A stretch of 64,000 nucleotides of DNA from Deltaproteobacteria bacterium (GTDB taxonomy: Bacteria; Desulfobacterota; Desulfomonilia; UBA1062): positions 134,655-198,654 of the forward strand of contig JAGOOG010000001.1 in the NCBI GenBank assembly GCA_017992605.1. Reading direction: 5' to 3'. The translations under genes and the position numbers were made by a program. This document shows, piece after piece, positions 8,129-15,639 of the stretch; position 1 is the stretch's first letter; each line of letters begins with the position of its first letter. The notes beneath the pieces were generated by a model. That model was not told the DNA's origin. It ran no database searches and saw only the letters and a program-made list of their open reading frames with translations.

Positions 8129-10003
8129 ATGGATGTGCTGCACCATAGCAGGCCGACGGGCCGCACGATCCTGAAGGCGGTTTTCTGGTTCCTCCTGTTC
8201 AACTTCATCCTGACCGCCTGCCTGGGGTACGCCTACATCGTGTTCATGCCGGGCATCGAGGGGCCGGCGAGCTCCGTCTTCGTGCACGGCGCCCTGCTGT
8301 CGAACGCGGCCATGGTCTACCTGGCCCTGTTCGTCATCTTCGCCCTGGTGTCCCTCCTCGTCAGGAAACCCGCGCTCCTCACGGGCATCATGGTGGCTGC
8401 GGTGACGTTCCTGCACATGCTCAACGTGCTCGACATCATCATCTTCCGCATCTTCAGGTACCACATCAACTCCATGGTGCTCACCCTGGTCTTCACCGAG
8501 GGAGCGCGGGACTCGCTGCACATCGGGCTGGGGACCGTGCTGACCTATGCGGCCGGGATATGCGGCATCATAGGCCTCGAGATCTACCTGGCAGGCGTCT
8601 CCTTCAAAAGGCTGGCGCTCAAGCCGTTCACCGGCAAGGTCGTGGCGACGTGCCTCGTCCTGGCGATGACGATCATCGCCGCGGACAAGGCGGCCTATGC
8701 GGTGGCCGACCTCTACGGCGTGAAGGACGTGACCCGCTACAACAGGCTCTTCCCCCTCTACCAGCGCGTCACGGTCAAGCACTTCGCGCGCGAGCGCCTG
8801 GGCATGAAGACCGAACCGGACGACATGCTGGCCGTGAGGCACAAGGGCGGCACCCTGAACTATCCCCGGGAGCCCCTCGTGAGGCAGGGTACCGGCGAGC
8901 TGCCCAACATCATCTGGATCGTGGTGGATGCGTGGCGCTTCGACATGCTTGATGCGGACGTGGCGCCGAACATCCTGGAGTTCTCGAAGAGCGCGCTCGT
9001 GTTCAGGAAGCACTACAGCGGGGGCAACGCCACGCGCTTCGGCATATTCACGCTGTTCTACGGCGTCTACGGCTCCTACTGGCAGTCCTTCCTGGCCGAG
9101 GGTCAGAGTCCGGTGCTCCTCGACGAGCTCATGAAGCTGGGCTACGACTTCAGGATCATATCGAGCTCGAGCCTGTCGAACCCGGAATTCCGCAGGACCG
9201 CGTTCGTGAAGCTGGGCCGGTTCATAACGGACGACCTGCCGGGCGTGCGGGCGGACACGAGGGACCCGGCACTGGTCGAGACCTTCATCGGGTGGCTCGG
9301 CGAGAGGGACGTGAAGAAGCCGTTCTTCGCCTTCCTGTTCTTCGACGCGCCCCACGGGCCGTACATCTACCCGGACGAGTTCGACCGGTACAAGCCGTCG
9401 AACCGGTCGCCGAACTACGTGACGACCGGCAAGAAGGAGGCCCTGCCGCTGTACAACAGCTACAGGAATGCGGTGTGCTTCGATGACCATCTAGTCGGGA
9501 AGGTGCTGGGCGAGGTGAAGAAGAGGGGGCTCCTGGAGGACACCGTGATCCTGATAACCGGGGACCACGGGGAGGAGTTCTACGAGTCCGGGTTCTGGGG
9601 GCACACGAGCGCGTTCTCCAAGTATCAGTCGCGGGTGTCGTTCGTGCTGTACGTGCCCGGGAGGGGGCATGGGGTGGTTGAGTATCCCACGAGCCATCAT
9701 GACGTGGCGCCCACGTTTTTGAAGATGCTGGGGTACGTGACGCCGGCGGGTGCGTATTCGCTGGGGAGCGACATGCTGGACCCGGCGGGCCACGGGGACA
9801 AGGTGGTGTCGGGGTGGAACGAGGCGGCGATCATCGATCCGCAGTACACGGTCGTCATGCCGACGGAGAGCTACATGGCCGGGAGCTCCGAGGTGCGGTG
9901 GACCGAGAGTTACAAGAGAGTTTACAATGAGGGTGCCGTGATCAGGGAGAAGCGGGAGGAGATCCTGGCGGTGATGAAGGGGATGAGCGTGTTTTTGAGG
10001 TAG
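8129..10003 (+). CDS. YejM/PbgA-like inner-membrane sulfatase-fold protein
   Basis: A 624-residue protein with five hydrophobic segments in the first 190 residues and a sulfatase/phosphatase-fold periplasmic domain from about residue 258 onward. That is the architecture of E. coli YejM (PbgA/LapC). The metal-binding segment reads IIWIVVDAWRFDML. GGNATRFGIFTLFYG carries the nucleophile-position Thr, and TGDHGEEFYESGFWGH near 477 supplies the second metal site. In enterobacteria YejM controls LPS synthesis and is not known to act as a sulfatase. The same role here is inference. The 3' end borders an abrupt drop in GC. Confidence 0.87.
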   Translation: MDVLHHSRPTGRTILKAVFWFLLFNFILTACLGYAYIVFMPGIEGPASSVFVHGALLSNAAMVYLALFVIFALVSLLVRKPALLTGIMVAAVTFLHMLNVLDIIIFRIFRYHINSMVLTLVFTEGARDSLHIGLGTVLTYAAGICGIIGLEIYLAGVSFKRLALKPFTGKVVATCLVLAMTIIAADKAAYAVADLYGVKDVTRYNRLFPLYQRVTVKHFARERLGMKTEPDDMLAVRHKGGTLNYPREPLVRQGTGELPNIIWIVVDAWRFDMLDADVAPNILEFSKSALVFRKHYSGGNATRFGIFTLFYGVYGSYWQSFLAEGQSPVLLDELMKLGYDFRIISSSSLSNPEFRRTAFVKLGRFITDDLPGVRADTRDPALVETFIGWLGERDVKKPFFAFLFFDAPHGPYIYPDEFDRYKPSNRSPNYVTTGKKEALPLYNSYRNAVCFDDHLVGKVLGEVKKRGLLEDTVILITGDHGEEFYESGFWGHTSAFSKYQSRVSFVLYVPGRGHGVVEYPTSHHDVAPTFLKMLGYVTPAGAYSLGSDMLDPAGHGDKVVSGWNEAAIIDPQYTVVMPTESYMAGSSEVRWTESYKRVYNEGAVIREKREEILAVMKGMSVFLR

Positions 10004-10220
10004 GGGAGGGTTGAAGGGTTTGACTTGAAAATGGTTTGGATTGAGGGGCCTAAAAAAGGTCTTGTGTTAATAAGGGAATACCTATATAAACTGTAATTAG
10101 ATGTTTTGGAATGATTTGGATAGGTGTGGGGTGTCTTTTGCAGCAATTCATGGCTGATATACTGTTATGTAGAATTTGTGCTGTGGAGTAATTTTGGGCA
10201 TAAATATGGAGGATAGAGGT

Positions 10221-10781
10221 ATGTCGAAAGAGAATGTGATATCAAGCTATCAACTCAAGATAACCCTACGAGGTAGCAGGCCTCCAATCTGGCGTCGCTT
10301 TGTCGTGCCCGAATCTATAACACTTCCCAAGCTACATAACGTCATACAGATAGTAATGGGATGGACTGATTCTCATCTTCATGAATTTATTGTGGGCAGA
10401 GTCAGTTATGGTGTTCCGGATCCGGAATGGCCATTAGGCTCAAGGAATGAAGCTCGTGTTAGGATCAATCAACTTGTTGATAACGAGAAACAGAAAATGT
10501 TGTACCTTTATGATTTTGGTGATGGATGGGAGCACGTAATTGAGTTGGAAAAGATCATTGTTGGAGACAAGACTTCATCAAAGCCTAGATGTATTGCTGG
10601 TAAACGAGCATGCCCGCCTGAAGACTGCGGGGGTATTTATGGATATTATGATCTTCTAGTGGCCATAAAGGATCCTGATCACCCAGAACACGAGAACATG
10701 ATTGAATGGCTGGGTGGTGATCTCGATTCAGAGTTTTTTGATGTAGATGAAATAAATAAGATACTTTCAACTCTGAAGTAA
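10221..10781 (+). CDS. Plasmid pRiA4b ORF-3-family protein
   Basis: A 186-residue protein matching the pRiA4b ORF-3 family. The start SSYQLKITLRGSRPPIWRRF is the family opener, followed by a helix ending MGWTDSHLHEF, the core YLYDFGDGWEHVIELE and the metal-like segment CPPEDCGGIYGYYDLL. The molecular function of the family is not established; it recurs on plasmids and in genomic islets. I chose ATG 10221 because GGAGGA lies seven bases upstream; two earlier in-frame ATGs have no such site. AT-rich codon use contrasts strongly with flanking genes, supporting horizontal origin. Confidence 0.9.
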   Translation: MSKENVISSYQLKITLRGSRPPIWRRFVVPESITLPKLHNVIQIVMGWTDSHLHEFIVGRVSYGVPDPEWPLGSRNEARVRINQLVDNEKQKMLYLYDFGDGWEHVIELEKIIVGDKTSSKPRCIAGKRACPPEDCGGIYGYYDLLVAIKDPDHPEHENMIEWLGGDLDSEFFDVDEINKILSTLK

Positions 10782-10864
10782 AAGCCTAGTGGCTTAGGCC
10801 AACAAACCAATCCAAAGGACCGGCGACGCCGGCCGCTGATCCGCACGTTCGATATGAGAAAAGA

Positions 10865-10996
10865 ATGAAACTTATTGATCAAATACAACTTGCCGGTGTT
10901 GAGCTTGATGATTTCAAAATCCACTGCGCCACCGGTAACAATCTCACAGCACGGGAAGCGTTTTTCGATTGTCAGCCGGTTATGCGGAACGGATGA
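10865..10996 (+). pseudogene. 43-codon fragment, possibly the N-terminus of a GIY-YIG-associated protein
   Basis: ATG 10865 to TGA 10994-10996 encodes 43 residues beginning MKLIDQIQLAGVELDDFKIH and continuing with CATGNN and REAFFD. From memory this resembles the first 40 residues of proteins in which a KIHLATG-type strand precedes an FxEWQ motif and a GIY-YIG nuclease domain. No such domain follows here. There is no convincing ribosome binding site. I read it as a truncated remnant in the AT-rich islet. The family link is weak; an alternative is chance coding in low-GC DNA. Confidence 0.35.
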
Positions 10997-11011
10997 TTTC
11001 AACATCACCTT

Positions 11012-11040
11012 TTGCTAGTATGTAATGTTGTTAGTATTAT
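11012..11040 (+). promoter_or_regulatory. Promoter of the toxin-antitoxin operon
   Basis: TTGCTA (11012-11017), 17 bases, TATTAT (11035-11040), then GGAGGT ahead of ATG 11067. A 5-base inverted repeat TAGTA (11016-11020)/TACTA (11047-11051) brackets the -10 region and could be part of an autoregulatory operator. Such operators are usual for Phd-type antitoxins, but nothing here proves one. Confidence 0.5.
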
Positions 11041-11066
11041 TAGTTGTACTATAGGAGGTACCATCA

Positions 11067-11348
11067 ATGCCCAAGGCCCCAAAGATCATACCCATTTCCG
11101 ATCTCAGGCAGAATGCGAGCGATATAATCAGGCGCGTTGCATCATCGCAGGAACCCGTCTTCATTACCCAGCGGGGGAGAGCTGCTGCCGTCATGGTAAG
11201 CATGAAGGAATACGAGCAGGCTCAGCACGAGATCGAGATACTGCGACTGTTAGCCAGGGGAGAAAAAGAGATTGAGGCAGGTGCCGGGTATGAACTCGAG
11301 GACGTGCTCAAGGAAGCAGACAGGATTCTCGATGGTGTAAAATTTTGA
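11067..11348 (+). CDS. Phd/YefM-type antitoxin
   Basis: A 93-residue antitoxin with the Phd/YefM N-terminal DNA-binding fold. It opens IIPISDLRQNASDIIRRV, followed by EPVFITQRGRAAAVMVSMKEYE, the standard beta-strand/turn signature. The C-terminal 40 residues are acidic and helical and would wrap the toxin. It should neutralise ParE and repress its own promoter. A consensus GGAGG ribosome binding site is present. The stop (TGA 11346-11348) overlaps the toxin's TTG start by four bases, the normal antitoxin-first arrangement. Confidence 0.92.
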   Translation: MPKAPKIIPISDLRQNASDIIRRVASSQEPVFITQRGRAAAVMVSMKEYEQAQHEIEILRLLARGEKEIEAGAGYELEDVLKEADRILDGVKF

Positions 11349-11638
11349 GAATCCTCTTCACCCCTTCAGCCCGCCTCCAGTTCCTGGAAGCATTGGAGTA
11401 CATTCAGAAAGACAATCCTTCAGCAGCAGTGGATTTTCGGAACAAGGCAGAAAAGGGCCTGTCGCGCTTGGCAAGCTTTCCAGAACCCGGAAGAATTCTC
11501 CCCAAGTTCCCAGATCTTCCCTTTCGTGAAGTGACAGTGCAGCCGTACAGTTTTTTCTATAAAGTAAAGGTTGACGCAGTGTGGATCGTTGCCGCATGGC
11601 ACGGCGCACAGGTATCTCGAATCTCCGGTGACGTATGA
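11345..11638 (+). CDS. ParE/RelE-superfamily toxin
   Basis: A 97-residue toxin of the ParE branch. It opens RILFTPSARLQFLEALEYI and has the strand PFREVTVQPYSFFYKVKVD and the closing VWIVAAWHG, typical of ParE proteins, which inhibit DNA gyrase. RelE-type mRNA cleavage is an alternative because the folds are the same; catalytic RelE residues are not clearly present. It starts at TTG 11345 inside the antitoxin stop. Its own TGA (11636-11638) overlaps the rsgA ATG, so rsgA translation is probably coupled to toxin translation, which is unusual. Confidence 0.88.
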   Translation: MRILFTPSARLQFLEALEYIQKDNPSAAVDFRNKAEKGLSRLASFPEPGRILPKFPDLPFREVTVQPYSFFYKVKVDAVWIVAAWHGAQVSRISGDV

Positions 11639-12705
11639 AAATCCAACACGCTGATCTCACCCCACTCGGCTGGAGCGAGTGGTTCGAAGAACGGGCCGCA
11701 TGCGGGCCTGACGAAACCGTTGCCCGTGTCGCCGCGGTCGACCGCGACATGCTCCTGGTCATGGACCAGACCGGAACCTTCCGGGCGAAACTCGCAGGCA
11801 ACTTCCTGCACCGGCACCGCTCACCGCAGGAGCTCCCGTGCGTGGGCGACTGGGTCTGCGTCCAAAGACAGCCCTCCGACGACTTCGGCCTGGTCCGCAC
11901 CCTTCTCGAGCGGAGGACCGCCCTGCGCAGAAGGTCGGCCGGGGACACCGTCGATTACCAGATGATCGCGGCCAACGTCGACCACGTGATCATCGTGCAG
12001 TCCTGCCACTACGACTTCAACCTCAACCGGCTCGAGCGGTATCTCGTCATGGTGCAGGACGGCGGAGCCGGACCCTGCGTACTTCTCACCAAGACGGACC
12101 TGGTCGAGCCGGACGTCCTCGCCTCCCAGGTGTCCAGAATAAGGGAAGCCGGCGTCACGGCGCCGATCCTGACCCTGAGCAACGTCACGCGCCAAGGCAT
12201 CGACGACCTCAAGCGGATGCTCCTGCCCGCACGGACCTACTGCCTCGTCGGGTCGTCGGGCGTCGGCAAGAGCACGATCATCAACGAGCTCATCGGCCGC
12301 CAGAGGCTCCAGACAAAGGACGTCAGCCAGACCGGGGAGGGGAGGCACACCACCGTCCGCCGCGAGCTGATCGTCATCGAGGGCGGCGCCCTGGTCATCG
12401 ACAACCCGGGCATGCGCGAGTTCGGCATCCTGGGCGCCGAGGGCGCCATAGAAGACAGCTTCTCCGGCATCACCCGGCTCGCATCGGGCTGCCGCTACCG
12501 GGACTGCAGCCATACCGACGAGCCCGGCTGCGCGGTCCGCGAGGCCCTGGACGCGGGGAGCCTGAGCCGGGAGCACTACGACAATTACCTCAGGCTCAGG
12601 GACGAGTCGGCGTTCTACCAGATGTCGTACGCCGAGAAGAGGAAGAAGGAGCGCGACTTCGGGCGATTCATCAAGTCCGCCATGAAGGATCTCAGGAAAA
12701 AGTGA
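11635..12705 (+). CDS. rsgA: Ribosome small-subunit-dependent GTPase RsgA
   Basis: A 356-residue circularly permuted GTPase that assists late 30S subunit maturation. After an OB-fold (residues about 40-110) come the G4 motif TKTDLV (about 152), the G1 P-loop GSSGVGKST (206-214), and the G3-like DNPGMREF near 258. The zinc knuckle follows as CRYRDCSHTDEPGC near 285, as C-x5-C-x-H-x5-C. The N-terminus LTPLGWSEWFEE is normal for long-form RsgA, so ATG 11635 is the natural start. That start overlaps the ParE stop (ATGA). Composition returns to the high-GC host type. A separate promoter for rsgA is not visible. Confidence 0.96.
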   Translation: MKIQHADLTPLGWSEWFEERAACGPDETVARVAAVDRDMLLVMDQTGTFRAKLAGNFLHRHRSPQELPCVGDWVCVQRQPSDDFGLVRTLLERRTALRRRSAGDTVDYQMIAANVDHVIIVQSCHYDFNLNRLERYLVMVQDGGAGPCVLLTKTDLVEPDVLASQVSRIREAGVTAPILTLSNVTRQGIDDLKRMLLPARTYCLVGSSGVGKSTIINELIGRQRLQTKDVSQTGEGRHTTVRRELIVIEGGALVIDNPGMREFGILGAEGAIEDSFSGITRLASGCRYRDCSHTDEPGCAVREALDAGSLSREHYDNYLRLRDESAFYQMSYAEKRKKERDFGRFIKSAMKDLRKK

Positions 12706-12807
12706 CCGATGCACCGGATACGTCCCAACCGTTTGTAAAACAAAGGGAAAGCATCCTACGAGAGACAGTTGACACCTGTTCCACGAGATGCTAGAGACCC
12801 ATTCCAG

Positions 12808-12927
12808 CATGCCGAATCCCTTAAGAAGGGGAGCGGGGGACCCGATTCAAGGGGCGTATCACCGCAAGGTGTAGGGTAATCTCTTCGGCCCGAGCCCGAC
12901 AGCTAACCTCGCAGGCACCGAGGAGAT
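12808..12927 (+). ncRNA. c-di-AMP riboswitch (ydaO/yuaA class) upstream of kup
   Basis: The hallmark conserved blocks of the ydaO motif appear in order. GCCGAATCCC (12811-12820) is followed by a GGGAG-type block, then GGGACCCGAT, then GGGTAATCTC. The long invariant block CCCGAGCCCGACAGCTAACC follows, ending with CGCAGGC and GAGGAGA. The element ends about 55 bases before the chosen kup start. ydaO RNAs bind cyclic di-AMP and generally switch off potassium uptake and osmolyte genes; kup is a known target class. I cannot resolve the expression platform. No clear terminator follows, so control of the downstream GGAG site is possible. Confidence 0.92.
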
Positions 12928-12982
12928 GGAACTGCCGTGTTTTCCTGGAGCCCATCCCCTTACTGGTTCTGGAGACTCTTGG

Positions 12983-14923
12983 ATGGATGACGAGAAGCAA
13001 GGTGAGGGCTCGGAGGGGTCGATAACCGGGCAGCCGGGCGACCAGCAACCCGGGACGATCGACAGGACGACCCTGGCGATCACGCTGGCGGCCCTGGGCG
13101 TCGTCTTCGGCGACATCGGGACCAGTCCGCTCTATGCCGTGAGGGAGTGTTTCCACGGCACCCACGCCATAGCCATCTCACCGACGAGCATCCTCGGCGT
13201 CATGTCCCTCATCTTCTGGTCGCTGACCGTGGTGGTTACCATCAAGTACGTGGGGTTCGTAACCCGCATCGACAACCACGGCGAAGGCGGCATCTTCGCC
13301 CTCCTCGGCCAGGCCCAGGCACACATGGGAAAGATCGGGCCCGCGGGGAGGTCAGCGGTCATCCTCATGGCGCTCCTGGGGGCCTCGCTCCTGTTCGGCG
13401 AGGGCATCATCACCCCAGCCATCTCGGTCCTGTCCGCCGTGGAGGGCCTGAGCGTGGCCACCACGGCCGCCGACCCCCTCGTGGTGCCGCTGACCGTGGC
13501 GATTCTGCTCGCGCTCTTCATGGTCCAGCACCGCGGCACGTCGCGCATAGGCAGCGTCTTCGGGCCCATCATGCTGACCTGGTTCGTCGTCATCGCCGCG
13601 TTCGGGCTCAGGCAGGTCCTGGACGCGCCCGAGATCTTCGCTGCCCTGAATCCCGTCCATGCCGTGCGGTTCTTTGCCGAACACCGCCTGCACGGCATCG
13701 TGGTGCTCGGCTCGGTGGTGCTCGTCATAACCGGCAGCGAGGCGCTCTATGCCGATCTCGGCCACTTCGGGCACAGGGCCATCAGCCGCTCGTGGATATG
13801 TGTCGCCTACCCGGCACTGCTGCTCAACTACCTCGGCCAGGGCGCGCTGCTGCTGGGCCGCCCCGAGGCGGCCGTCAACCCATTCTACGCCCTGGTGCCG
13901 CGGGCGCTGCTCTACCCCATGGTCGGCCTGGCCACCACCGCCACCGTCATCGCCTCCCAGGCCCTCATCTCCGGCGTCTTCTCGCTGAGCAGGCAGGCCA
14001 TCCAGCTCGGCTACTGCCCGCGCATGCGCATCATACACACGTCGTCCGAGAAGGAGGGGCAGATCTACATCGCGGGCGTGAACTACACCATCATGATCCT
14101 GTGCATCGCCGTGGTGCTCATGTTCAGGGGTTCGAGCGGCCTGGCCGGGGCATACGGGATCGCCGTCACCCTGACCATGACCATGACGTCGCTGTTGTAT
14201 TTCGTCGTGGTGACCAGGGCATACGACTGGCCGGCCTGGAAGGCCCTGCCCATCGTGGGACTCTTCCTGTGCTTCGACATACCCAATGTCAGCGGGAACA
14301 TCATGAAGATCCTCGACGGCGGGTGGTTCACCCTGCTCGTGGCCGCGTGCGTGCTGACCCTCATGAAGACCTGGAAGGACGGCCGCAAACAGGTCTCCCG
14401 CATCATGCTCGAGAAGAGGTTCCCCCTCGAGCTCTTCCTCGACGACATCGCGACCCACGACGTGAAGAGGGTGTACGGCACGGCCGTGTTCATGACCGTT
14501 TCCCCGGAGGGCACCCCCTCGGCGCTCCTGCACCACATCAAGCACAACCACGTCCTCCACAAGAACGTGCTCATCCTGTCCATCCGCACCGTGGAGAGGC
14601 CGACCGTGGCACCGGGCGAGCGCCTGAAGCTCGAGAACCTGGGCCTCGGGTTCTACCGGCTCCTGGCCGCATACGGGTACATGGAATCGCCCAGCATCCC
14701 GGAAATCATGGACCTGGCCGCGCGCATGGGCCTCAAGACCGATCCTGCGACGACCACCTATTACCTGGGCAGGGAGACGCTGCTGACCACCGGCGTGTCC
14801 AAGATGATGGGCTGGCGCAAGATGCTCTTCGCCTTCATGGCGCGCAACGCGTCGAACCCGACCTCGTACTTCGGCATGCCGCCCAACCGGGTCGTGGAGC
14901 TCGGCGCACAGATAGAACTGTGA
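12983..14923 (+). CDS. kup: Kup/HAK-type potassium uptake transporter
   Basis: A 646-residue inner-membrane K+/H+ symporter. FGDIGTSPLYAVREC near residue 41 is the family signature, and DNHGEGGIFALL near 96 and FGEGIITPAISVLSAVEG near 138 follow. About 12 TM helices extend to residue 470, then a cytosolic tail of about 170 residues. The frame is open to ATG 12926, but that codon lies in the riboswitch end. ATG 12983 has GGAG eight bases upstream and leaves a leader for regulation. It is preceded by a c-di-AMP riboswitch, predicting lower expression when c-di-AMP (and usually internal K+) is high. Confidence 0.96.
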   Translation: MDDEKQGEGSEGSITGQPGDQQPGTIDRTTLAITLAALGVVFGDIGTSPLYAVRECFHGTHAIAISPTSILGVMSLIFWSLTVVVTIKYVGFVTRIDNHGEGGIFALLGQAQAHMGKIGPAGRSAVILMALLGASLLFGEGIITPAISVLSAVEGLSVATTAADPLVVPLTVAILLALFMVQHRGTSRIGSVFGPIMLTWFVVIAAFGLRQVLDAPEIFAALNPVHAVRFFAEHRLHGIVVLGSVVLVITGSEALYADLGHFGHRAISRSWICVAYPALLLNYLGQGALLLGRPEAAVNPFYALVPRALLYPMVGLATTATVIASQALISGVFSLSRQAIQLGYCPRMRIIHTSSEKEGQIYIAGVNYTIMILCIAVVLMFRGSSGLAGAYGIAVTLTMTMTSLLYFVVVTRAYDWPAWKALPIVGLFLCFDIPNVSGNIMKILDGGWFTLLVAACVLTLMKTWKDGRKQVSRIMLEKRFPLELFLDDIATHDVKRVYGTAVFMTVSPEGTPSALLHHIKHNHVLHKNVLILSIRTVERPTVAPGERLKLENLGLGFYRLLAAYGYMESPSIPEIMDLAARMGLKTDPATTTYYLGRETLLTTGVSKMMGWRKMLFAFMARNASNPTSYFGMPPNRVVELGAQIEL

Positions 14924-14950
14924 GGCCCACGCGTGAAGGGAATACGTGAC

Positions 14951-15541
14951 ATGCTGTTCAGGGAGAAATTCCCGGACCTCTTAACCGAGCGCCTCGTCCT
15001 GCGGGCCCTGGGCCGCCACGATCGGGACGACGTGTTCACCATCTTCTCAGACCCGGAGGTGATGCGCTACTGGAACTCGCCGCCCATGGCCCACCTCGGC
15101 GAGGCCGGCGCGTTCATCGCCAAGGCGAGGGCGTCGTTCTCCCAGAGGCTGAGCCTCAGGTGGGGGATCGTGCGGCGCACCGGAGGGCGTCTCATCGGCA
15201 CGTGCGCCCTGTTTCATTTCGACGGGCACAACCACTGCGCAGAGATCGGGTACGCCCTCGCGCGGAATTTCTGGGGGCAGGGCTTCAACCACGAGGCCCT
15301 GGCGGCCGTGCTGGACTACGCGTTTGCCACCCTGAACCTCCACCGCGTGGAGGCCGAGCTCGACCCGAGGAACGCCGCATCCATCCGCACCCTCGAGCGA
15401 CTCGGATTCGTGCGCGAGGGCGTGCTCAGGGAGCGCTGCATCGTGAACGGGGAGCTATCCGACTCGCTCGTGATGGGGCTGCTCGCACACGAGTCAGGCA
15501 GCGACCAGTCAGGCCCGAGGAGGAACCATGACCAGGAGTGA
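14951..15541 (+). CDS. GNAT-family N-acetyltransferase (RimJ/RimL-like)
   Basis: A 196-residue acetyl-CoA-dependent acetyltransferase of the RimJ/RimL group. It opens with the substrate-side segment LLTERLVLRAL and has EIGYALARNFWGQGFNHEAL, which contains the Q/R-x-x-G-x-G/A acetyl-CoA loop. The closing LERLGFVREGVLRERCIVNG is typical. Targets are usually N-terminal or side-chain amines of proteins; the specific target is unknown. A GTG start at 14933 is possible, but ATG 14951 has AAGGGA upstream. It follows kup by 27 bases and may be read from the riboswitch-controlled transcript. Confidence 0.9.
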   Translation: MLFREKFPDLLTERLVLRALGRHDRDDVFTIFSDPEVMRYWNSPPMAHLGEAGAFIAKARASFSQRLSLRWGIVRRTGGRLIGTCALFHFDGHNHCAEIGYALARNFWGQGFNHEALAAVLDYAFATLNLHRVEAELDPRNAASIRTLERLGFVREGVLRERCIVNGELSDSLVMGLLAHESGSDQSGPRRNHDQE

Positions 15542-15626
15542 ACAGGCACTCGACACGTTCATAAAGGTCTGCTAAGCCTGCATCAGGACCGTGGTGGGGA
15601 TCCTCGACGCGGCGTACACGACGTGA
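15528..15626 (+). other. Strong-ribosome-site mini-ORF with an in-frame TAA
   Basis: ATG 15528 has an excellent AGGAGG site about six bases upstream and starts inside the last 14 bases of the GNAT gene. It encodes 15 residues (MTRSEQALDTFIKVC), then TAA at 15573-15575. Sixteen further in-frame codons (ACIRTVVGILDAAYTT) run to TGA 15624-15626, which is 13 bases before the next gene. It could be a leader peptide coupling the two genes or a gene broken by one nonsense mutation. I cannot tell which. Confidence 0.35.
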
Positions 15627-15639
15627 GGGGAGGAGGGCC

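Larger units (their letters stand above)
10004..11066. other. AT-rich islet between the sulfatase gene and rsgA
   Basis: Base composition falls sharply after 10003 and stays low until about 11066. The tract holds one intact gene (10221-10781), a 43-codon fragment (10865-10996) and the promoter of the toxin-antitoxin pair. Codons in 10221-10781 are AT-ending, unlike every neighbour. I see no terminal inverted repeats, direct repeats, integrase or transposase. Composition plus the typical mobile content (pRiA4b ORF-3 family, toxin-antitoxin) suggests recent acquisition; the exact borders are not visible. Confidence 0.6.

Noticed and set aside
7151-9490. 779-codon open frame on the minus strand
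   Set aside because: It is antisense to the acyltransferase, crotonase and sulfatase genes. Those have clear domains; the translation is Arg/Gly/His/Val rich and shows no family. Long antisense frames are expected at this GC content.
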